This document shows, piece after piece, positions 24,394 through 29,809 of a stretch of DNA of 29,809 nt. The notes under the pieces are model-generated. The model was not told the DNA's origin, made no database searches, and saw only the letters and a program-made list of their open reading frames with translations. Position 1 is the stretch's first letter. Every line of letters begins with the position of its first letter. Made by a program: the position numbers and the translations under genes. The DNA comes from QPJE01 sp051747745 (GTDB lineage Bacteria > Bacillota > Halanaerobiia > Halanaerobiales > Halanaerobiaceae): positions 1 through 29,809 of the forward strand of contig JBNJGL010000028.1 of NCBI GenBank assembly GCA_051747745.1, given 5' to 3'.

Positions 24394-26976
24394 ATGGATA
24401 TGGAAAAACTTACACGCAAAGCACAGCAGAGTCTGGTAGAAGCGCAGAATATAGCCAAAGACTATCAGCATCAGGAAATATTTCCTTCCCATTTATTTAA
24501 AGCATTATTAAATCAGGATGATGGAATAGTAATTCCACTTCTGCAGCAGGCAGGAGCTGATCTAACAGAATTAAAAGCTGAAAATGAAAAACTGCTGAAA
24601 AAATTACCTCAGGTTTACTCAGACCAGGGGGGCCAGGCATATATGTCATCACAGTTAAATGATATTATGCGTGAAGCAAAAAAACAGGCAGATGGTATTG
24701 GAGATCAATATATATCAACAGAACATTTTTTGCTGGCAATTTTAAAAGACCAAAAAACTAATTTAGGAAAAATGCTTTATGAGAGGAATATATATTATAA
24801 CGAATTGAAGCAAATCATTAAAGAATTTCGTGGTGGAAGTAAAATTGATTCACAGCAGGGGGAAGAAGGTTTTAATGTTTTAGAAAAATATACAATAGAT
24901 ATTACAGAGCAGGCCAGAAAAGGCAACTTAGACCCTGTCATTGGACGAGATAATTTAATTAGAAGAGTAATGCAGGTTTTATCACGTCGCCGTAAAAATA
25001 ATCCGGTATTAATAGGAGAGCCGGGTGTAGGTAAAACTGCTATTGTGGAAGGACTGGCACAGAGAATAATTAATGGTGATGTTCCAGAAAGTCTAAAAAA
25101 TAAAAAAGTTATTTCTTTAGACATGGGATCACTGGTTGCAGGAACAAAATTCAGAGGAGAATTTGAAGAAAGATTAAAATCAGTTTTAAAGGAAATAAAG
25201 AAAGCTGAAGGACAAATTATATTATTTATCGATGAAATGCACACACTGGTTGGAGCAGGTGCTACAGAGGGATCTATGGATGCAGCAAACCTTTTAAAAC
25301 CTGCTTTAGCTCGAGGTGAACTGCACTGTGTAGGAGCAACTACACTGGTTGAATATAAAAAGCATATAGAAAAAGATGCTGCTTTAGAAAGAAGATTTCA
25401 GCCTGTCCAGGTTTCTGAGCCTAATATTGAAGACACCATTTCTATTTTGAGAGGGTTGAAAGAAAAGTATGAAATACATCATGGAATTAGAATTACGGAT
25501 AATGCAATTGTTGCAGCAGCAAAACTTTCTGATAGATATTTAACTGAAAGATTTTTGCCGGATAAGGCAATTGATTTAATTGATGAGGCAGCTTCTAAAA
25601 TTAGAATTGAAATTGATTCTATGCCGATGGAGATTGATGAACTGGATCGTAAAGTAAGGCGGCTAGAAACAGAAAGAGAAGCACTTAAAAATGAAAAAAC
25701 AGAGGAAGCAGAAGAGAGGCTTAAAGAAATCGAAGAAAAGCTGCAGGATTTAAAAGATCAGCGTGATCCACTACGTTTAAAATGGAAAAATGAAAAAGAT
25801 CAGTTAGCAAAAATACAGGAACTTAAAGAAAAGATTGATCAGGTTGAATATCAAGCGGAAGCTGCTGAAAGAGATGCTAATTACGAAGAAGCAGCTCGTC
25901 TGCGCTATGGTGAACTTAATGAGCTGCGAAAAAAATTGGAAGAAATAAGTAGTAAAGTAGAAGAATCACAAAAAAATTCTAATTCACTGGTAAAAGAAGA
26001 AGTGACAGAAGAAGATATTGCAGAAATAGTTTCACTGTGGACTGATATTCCACTACAGAAGCTAATGGAAGAAGAAAAGGAAAAATTGATTCATTTAGAA
26101 GATGAGCTAGAAAAAAGGGTTGTTGGTCAGCATGATGCTGTTAAAGCAGTCAGTAATGCAATTCGCCGCTCCCGGACGGGTCTTCAGGATACAAATCGAC
26201 CACTTGCTTCATTTATGTTTATGGGACCAACCGGGGTTGGTAAAACAGAGCTTGCAAAAACTCTGGCAGCTTATTTATTTGATGATGAACGCGCGCTGAC
26301 CAGAATTGATATGTCGGAATATATGGAGAGACATGCAGTTTCTAAACTGATTGGTTCACCTCCTGGTTATGTAGGCTTTGAGGAGGGGGGACAGCTGACA
26401 GAAAAAGTAAGACGAAATCCCTATTCTGTAATTCTTTTTGATGAAATTGAAAAAGCTCATCCGGATGTTTTTAATATTCTTCTGCAGATTCTTGATGATG
26501 GTGTTTTAACTGACAGTCAGGGTAAAGAGGTTGATTTTAGAAACACAGTAATTATTATGACTTCAAATGTTGGCTCTCAGTATATTCAGGACTTAGATGA
26601 TGAAGCTAAAATCAAAGAAGAGATTGATGAAGCTTTAAAAGGGCAGTTTAGACCTGAATTTTTAAATAGAATTGACGAAAAAATTATTTTCCACTCTTTA
26701 AGCAGAGAAGATATCTTCAATATTATTGATATTCAAATCTCTTACCTGCAGGAAAATTTATCTGAACAGGATATAGAAATTGAATTGACCAGAGAAGCTA
26801 AAGAAGAACTTTTAGAACTGGGATTTGATCCAGCATATGGAGCAAGGCCTTTAAGAAGAGTTATTCAAAATCAGATTAAAGATGAAATGGCTATGCTTTT
26901 ACTGGAAGAAAAAATTAATGAAGGTGATAAAATCGAAGTTGATTTTAAAGATGGAGAATTTAAATTTAATAAATAG
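24394..26976 (+). CDS. clpB: ATP-dependent disaggregase ClpB
   Basis: Product of 860 aa, the hexameric Hsp100 that pulls polypeptides out of aggregates together with DnaK. I choose ATG 24394 because AAAAGGAGG ends 9 nt before it; the frame is open to a TTG at 24361, but that would bury the ribosome site. Order: N domain (about 1-150), NBD1 with Walker A GEPGVGKT at 208-215, the coiled-coil middle domain (about 410-530) that separates ClpB from ClpA/ClpC, and NBD2 with Walker A GPTGVGKT at 611-618. Arginine and sensor regions such as RPEFLNRIDE and GARPLRRVIQ are present. There is no ClpP-binding IGF/L loop that I can see. The upstream CtsR-type operator indicates heat-shock control. Confidence 0.97.
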   Translation: MDMEKLTRKAQQSLVEAQNIAKDYQHQEIFPSHLFKALLNQDDGIVIPLLQQAGADLTELKAENEKLLKKLPQVYSDQGGQAYMSSQLNDIMREAKKQADGIGDQYISTEHFLLAILKDQKTNLGKMLYERNIYYNELKQIIKEFRGGSKIDSQQGEEGFNVLEKYTIDITEQARKGNLDPVIGRDNLIRRVMQVLSRRRKNNPVLIGEPGVGKTAIVEGLAQRIINGDVPESLKNKKVISLDMGSLVAGTKFRGEFEERLKSVLKEIKKAEGQIILFIDEMHTLVGAGATEGSMDAANLLKPALARGELHCVGATTLVEYKKHIEKDAALERRFQPVQVSEPNIEDTISILRGLKEKYEIHHGIRITDNAIVAAAKLSDRYLTERFLPDKAIDLIDEAASKIRIEIDSMPMEIDELDRKVRRLETEREALKNEKTEEAEERLKEIEEKLQDLKDQRDPLRLKWKNEKDQLAKIQELKEKIDQVEYQAEAAERDANYEEAARLRYGELNELRKKLEEISSKVEESQKNSNSLVKEEVTEEDIAEIVSLWTDIPLQKLMEEEKEKLIHLEDELEKRVVGQHDAVKAVSNAIRRSRTGLQDTNRPLASFMFMGPTGVGKTELAKTLAAYLFDDERALTRIDMSEYMERHAVSKLIGSPPGYVGFEEGGQLTEKVRRNPYSVILFDEIEKAHPDVFNILLQILDDGVLTDSQGKEVDFRNTVIIMTSNVGSQYIQDLDDEAKIKEEIDEALKGQFRPEFLNRIDEKIIFHSLSREDIFNIIDIQISYLQENLSEQDIEIELTREAKEELLELGFDPAYGARPLRRVIQNQIKDEMAMLLLEEKINEGDKIEVDFKDGEFKFNK

Positions 26977-27288
26977 TTTTTGAAATATTAAATTTAAAAT
27001 TAATATAATTTAATTACTTCTGTAATCAAAAATAGAGCAGGTCTTTTAAAGATCTGCTCTTAATTAATTTACAAAAAAATTAGCAGCTTATTCACTCATA
27101 TTAACTTCCATAGTAACTTGTGATTTGATAAAATTTAGAATAATAGAGGAATTATATAGATAATATTGAAATATAATAATTAAAGTAGAATCAGATATGA
27201 TCGCAAATCCAGGAATCTTATCTGAAAATAACACCATTATTTTTATAATTTTTAAATATTAATAATATTTTTTTGGGGGAGGTTAATA
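26977..27288. other. AT-rich intergenic region with clpB terminator and one hairpin
   Basis: This 312-nt stretch holds the clpB terminator-like hairpin (27034-27060) and, nearer the GNAT gene, a hairpin pairing TCAGATA (27191-27197) with TATCTGA (27219-27225) around a GC-richer loop. A possible weak promoter (TTGTGA, 17 nt, TAATAG) starts near 27118. I see no coding region or RNA gene. Confidence 0.45.
27034..27070 (+). terminator. Hairpin after clpB, weak T tract
   Basis: AGAGCAGGTCTTT pairs with AAAGATCTGCTCT through 13 positions with one G-T, and a 1-2-nt turn. Only TAATTAATTT follows, so termination may be partial or the hairpin may protect the 3' end. Confidence 0.65.
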
Positions 27289-27783
27289 TTGAGATATAAA
27301 AAACTTAAAAAATCTGATGGAAAAAATTACTTAAAACTTCTGAAACAGTTAGACAGTGAGACTTCTTTTATGTTATATGAACCAGATGAAAGAAAAACTA
27401 CTATAAAAGAAATGAAGCAAAAGATTGAACAAATTAATTCTAGAGGTGGAGTTATTATAGGAGCAGAATTAAATAATGAAATAATAGGATTTATATCAGC
27501 AGATCGAGTACCTTTAAAAAGAATAAAACATTCAGTATATATAGTAGCAGGAGTATTGAATAAAGAAATTGGTAAAGGAATCGGAACAGGACTATTTAAA
27601 GCTTTAATAGAATGGGCAAAAGAAAATGGGATTTCACGGTTTGAACTGACAGTTATGAAACATAATGAAAGAGCAATAAATCTTTATAAAAAAATAGGCT
27701 TTGAGATAGAGGGTATTAAAAAAAATTCATTAATTATAGATGGAGATTATGTAGATGAATATTATATGGGTATGATTTTTTAA
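27289..27783 (+). CDS. GNAT family N-acetyltransferase
   Basis: Product of 164 aa with one GNAT domain. The acetyl-CoA binding motif is seen in GVLNKEIGKGIGTGLFKALI (about residues 85-104), and the C-terminal motif in NERAINLYKKIGFEIEGIKK. It transfers acetyl from acetyl-CoA to an amine; the substrate is unknown, and ribosomal-protein, amino acid or drug acetylation are all possible. The start is TTG at 27289, placed 6 nt after GGGGGAGG. Codon use is more A-rich than the neighbours (many ATA and AGA codons), which may hint at separate ancestry but is weak in such an AT-rich genome. It is flanked by long intergenic gaps, so it is probably monocistronic. Confidence 0.87.
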   Translation: MRYKKLKKSDGKNYLKLLKQLDSETSFMLYEPDERKTTIKEMKQKIEQINSRGGVIIGAELNNEIIGFISADRVPLKRIKHSVYIVAGVLNKEIGKGIGTGLFKALIEWAKENGISRFELTVMKHNERAINLYKKIGFEIEGIKKNSLIIDGDYVDEYYMGMIF

Positions 27784-27840
27784 AAGTTATTAATATAGCA
27801 TTTTTACTTTTGCCTGTCAATAAATACATAGTATATGCAG

Positions 27841-27869
27841 TTGACAGTTAACAATATATCTGCTAAACT
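27841..27869 (+). promoter_or_regulatory. Sigma-A promoter of trpB
   Basis: TTGACA (27841-27846) and TAAACT (27864-27869) are 17 nt apart. The start near 27876 leaves a leader of about 32 nt, too short for a T-box or attenuator. CTGTCAA at 27814-27820 is inverted with TTGACAG at 27841-27847 over the -35; it may be an operator, but the evidence is thin. Confidence 0.75.
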
Positions 27870-27907
27870 TTTATTGAATTAAAAAAATTGAGATGGAGGA
27901 TGAGAGA

Positions 27908-29116
27908 ATGAATAAGAAGAGTCGAGAAGAGAACAGGGAAGGATTTTTTGGTGATTTTGGCGGTAGTATTGTTCCATCCGAATTGTCAGATGTTTTACAA
28001 GAATTAAAAAAAGACTTTTATGAAATTAAAGATGAGAAAAATTTTAAGGATGAACTTGCTTATTTATTTAAAGATTATGTAGGTAGGCCAAGTCCTCTAT
28101 ATTTTGCTAAAAGTTTGACTGAAGAAATTGGTGGAGCAAAAATTTATCTAAAAAGAGAAGATTTAAACCACACTGGAGCTCATAAAATAAATAACTGTAT
28201 TGGTCAGGCTTTACTTGCCCGGAAAATGGGTAAGAAAAGAATTATTGCCGAAACTGGCGCCGGTCAGCATGGTGTAGCAGCAGCAACAGCCTGTGCTTTA
28301 TTTGATATGGACTGTATTGTTTATATGGGTGAAGTTGATATTAAGCGTCAGGAACTAAATGTTTTTAGAATGAAACTTTTAGGTGCTGAAGTTAAACCGG
28401 TTTCAGCCGGTGATGCAACATTAAAGGATGCAGTTGATGAAGCTTTAAATGATTTTGTTCAAAATGCTGATGACACTTTCTATATGCTGGGATCTGCAGT
28501 TGGACCAGATCCATATCCCACTATGGTAAAAGAATTTCAGTCGATTATAGGAAAAGAAGCTAGACAACAAATTTTAGAAAAAGAAAATAAACTTCCAGAT
28601 TATATAGTTGCCTGTGTAGGTGGTGGAAGTAATGCTATTGGTTTATTTGCACCATTTGTTGATGATGAAGAAGTAAATATTCTTGGAATTGAACCTGGCG
28701 GCAAAAGTGAAAAACCAGGTGAAAATGCAGCAACATTAAGCTATGGTAAGCCTGGAGAATTGCACGGATTTAAAAGTTATGTTTTATATGATGATGGTGA
28801 TATTGTTTCACATACCCATTCTATAGCAGCGGGTTTAGATTATCCAGGAGTTGGTCCAGAGCATAGTTATCTTAAAGATTCAGGACGAGCTAAATATACC
28901 ACAGCAAATGATCAGGAGGCTTTAAATGCATTTCATTTGTTATCGGAAAAAGAAGGTATTATACCAGCTTTAGAGAGTGCACATGCTGTAGCAGGAGGCA
29001 TGAAAGTAGCTGCTGAATTAGAAGAAGATCAGATTGTAATTATTAATCTTTCAGGACGTGGAGATAAAGATGTAGTTCAAATAAAAGAATTACATGAAAA
29101 TGAAAATTTAAAATAA
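27908..29116 (+). CDS. trpB: Tryptophan synthase beta chain
   Basis: Product of 402 aa, a PLP enzyme that joins indole and serine to make tryptophan. ATG 27908 is preferred to the in-frame ATG 27893, because GGAGG lies 8 nt before it and inside the longer version. It has the main-line TrpB1 signature: GRPSPLYFAKSL, the PLP lysine K93 in HTGAHKINN, ETGAGQHGVAAATACA, the phosphate-binding GGGSNAIG, and SGRGDKDV at the end. It is not the TrpB2 type. No trpA or other trp gene adjoins it, which is unusual for TrpB1. It may be a stand-alone copy for indole salvage or have its partner elsewhere. A strong terminator follows. Confidence 0.95.
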   Translation: MNKKSREENREGFFGDFGGSIVPSELSDVLQELKKDFYEIKDEKNFKDELAYLFKDYVGRPSPLYFAKSLTEEIGGAKIYLKREDLNHTGAHKINNCIGQALLARKMGKKRIIAETGAGQHGVAAATACALFDMDCIVYMGEVDIKRQELNVFRMKLLGAEVKPVSAGDATLKDAVDEALNDFVQNADDTFYMLGSAVGPDPYPTMVKEFQSIIGKEARQQILEKENKLPDYIVACVGGGSNAIGLFAPFVDDEEVNILGIEPGGKSEKPGENAATLSYGKPGELHGFKSYVLYDDGDIVSHTHSIAAGLDYPGVGPEHSYLKDSGRAKYTTANDQEALNAFHLLSEKEGIIPALESAHAVAGGMKVAAELEEDQIVIINLSGRGDKDVVQIKELHENENLK

Positions 29117-29131
29117 ACAAGTAATTGGGTG

Positions 29132-29165
29132 CCTCTATTTTTTTAAAAATAGAGGTATTTTTTTA
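29132..29165 (+). terminator. Intrinsic terminator after trpB
   Basis: CCTCTATTTTT (29132-29142) pairs with AAAAATAGAGG (29145-29155), two-base loop, followed by TATTTTTTTTAT. It ends the trpB unit 16 nt past the stop. Confidence 0.92.
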
Positions 29166-29223
29166 TTAAAATTTCGAACTTTAAACTACTAAAAAAATTA
29201 ATAAAATTATTTATAAATATCCC

Positions 29224-29252
29224 TTGACATTACTTATAAATGATATTAAACT
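29224..29252 (+). promoter_or_regulatory. Sigma-A promoter of the GntR-type regulator
   Basis: TTGACA (29224-29229) and TAAACT (29247-29252), spacer 17 nt; the start should be near 29259. Same -35 and -10 hexamers as the trpB promoter. Confidence 0.82.
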
Positions 29253-29261
29253 ATTAGACAG

Positions 29262-29283
29262 GCTACTTGTGTACACAAGTAGC
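29262..29283. promoter_or_regulatory. Perfect 22-bp palindrome, likely operator of the GntR-type regulator
   Basis: The half site GCTACTTGTGT is followed at once by its exact reverse complement. The core TTGTGTACACAA resembles TreR/HutC-type sites (TTGT-N4-ACAA). It begins about 3 nt after the predicted transcription start, where bound repressor would block elongation or polymerase escape, and so suggests autoregulation. As RNA it is also a hairpin followed by ATTTTT, so weak termination is possible. Confidence 0.75.
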
Positions 29284-29341
29284 ATTTTTAAATTTCAATG
29301 ATTTTTTTGTTGATATTTAATAAATTACAGGAGGGATTATT

Positions 29342-29809
29342 ATAGCAAAATCACATTTATCAGCACTTTATAAGAACATTGCTGCTGAAATTACTCAAAG
29401 AATTTATGAAGGAGAATACAGCTCTGGAAGCTATCTTCCTTCTGAAAATAAGCTTGCCCAGGAGTTTGAGGTTACTCGCTCAACAATTCGCAAGGCCTTA
29501 AATGTATTAAAGGATAAAGGTACAATTGAAAGCAGACAGGGGAAAGGTTATCTTATTAAAGAACTGCACTGGGAGCAGAGTCTGCTGCAGTTTTACAGTT
29601 TCGGGAAAAATATTTCTAAAAATATCGAAAATCCTGAAACAGAAGTTTTAGAATATAAAAAGATAGGTGGTTTAAAAACTGTTGCTGATTTTAAAGATTC
29701 TGAACTCTGGGAGATTAATCGCCTGCGGTTTATGAATGGAATTCCCCTTATTTTGGAAACTTCTTATATTCCCATTAAATTTTTAGCTGAATTTGAAAAA
29801 ACTGAGTTA
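29342..29809 (+). CDS. GntR-family (HutC/UTRA type) transcription regulator, 3' truncated by window
   Basis: I read 156 codons to the window edge. An N-terminal GntR winged helix (about residues 8-75; IYEGEYSSGSYLPSENKLAQ then VTRSTIRKALNVLKDKGTIE) is followed by the start of a UTRA-type effector domain (VLEYKKIGG; LWEINRLRFMNGIPLILE near 130-148), as in TreR, HutC and FarR. The frame has no ATG, GTG or TTG between the upstream stop (29321-29323) and the winged helix. AGGAGGG at 29329-29335 places initiation at ATA 29342 (6-nt spacer), giving an N terminus beginning (M)AKSHLSALYKNI. A sequence error at this codon is the main alternative. Regulated genes probably follow beyond the window; a sugar or amino-acid ligand cannot be told. 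Confidence 0.85.
   Translation, partial: MAKSHLSALYKNIAAEITQRIYEGEYSSGSYLPSENKLAQEFEVTRSTIRKALNVLKDKGTIESRQGKGYLIKELHWEQSLLQFYSFGKNISKNIENPETEVLEYKKIGGLKTVADFKDSELWEINRLRFMNGIPLILETSYIPIKFLAEFEKTEL

Noticed and set aside
24795..25244. Minus-strand reading frame of 149 codons inside clpB
   Set aside because: It is antisense to a highly conserved ClpB N-domain/NBD1 region; its composition is the usual low-complexity shadow.
29262..29290. Plain intrinsic terminator reading of the 22-bp palindrome
   Set aside because: trpB already has a strong terminator upstream, and this palindrome follows directly after a good promoter with a GntR gene next, so an operator is the better reading; weak termination is not excluded.

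Overview
The window is low-GC bacterial chromosome with TTG starts and extended Shine-Dalgarno sites (six of 24 genes appear to start with TTG). FMN-riboswitch control of ribU, a CtsR-type operator at clpB, the YmfF/YmfH M16 pair beside pgsA, and a TGS-containing uridine-kinase-like protein all point to the Bacillota. Halanaerobiales (Halanaerobium or a relative) is my best guess, based on overall protein character and not on any search. The gene set is mostly housekeeping. There is no prophage, CRISPR array, intact insertion sequence or defence island.

Layout. (1) 90-2266: an MscS channel, translationally coupled to a class II CPD photolyase. (2) 2411-13531: a tightly packed plus-strand run of pgsA, mtaD, a UPF0182 membrane protein, the M16 peptidase-like pair ymfF/ymfH, an MFS transporter, queG and a TGS/uridine-kinase-like protein. 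Its 3' end overlaps a convergent HAD-family nucleotidase gene. (3) 14195-18717: nth, a PPC/DUF296 protein, a PIN-PhoH ATPase and a membrane-anchored TPR-SpoIID/LytB protein. (4) 18724-19517: sigma-A promoter, FMN riboswitch, terminator and ribU. (5) 19549-19803: a gene-free nested inverted-repeat element that could be a MITE or a structured RNA. (6) 19822-22709: a PhnP-like metallo-hydrolase with a compact promoter/hairpin/start arrangement, trmL, and a secreted LysM-M23 cell-wall hydrolase. (7) 22773-23152: a tRNA operon (Lys, initiator Met, Phe) with promoter and terminator. (8) 23186-24124: a minus-strand Xer-type tyrosine recombinase, with a GTACCCGGTACC repeat cluster directly upstream. 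(9) 24298-26976: clpB behind a CtsR-type operator. (10) 27289-29116: a GNAT acetyltransferase and a lone trpB. (11) 29224-29809: a GntR/HutC-type regulator cut by the window end, with a strong promoter, a perfect 22-bp palindromic operator and apparently no canonical start codon.

The genes fall into recognisable jobs: envelope and osmotic homeostasis (mscS, pgsA, LysM-M23, SpoIID), translation quality (queG, trmL, tRNAs, ymfF/ymfH), DNA repair (photolyase, nth), cofactor salvage (ribU, mtaD) and stress response (clpB). The observations most worth a second look are in the non-coding DNA: the 254-bp structured element, the repeat cluster by the recombinase, the possible AUA/AUU starts, and the overlapping promoter, hairpin and start of the PhnP-like gene. 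I do not see a convincing new multi-gene system.
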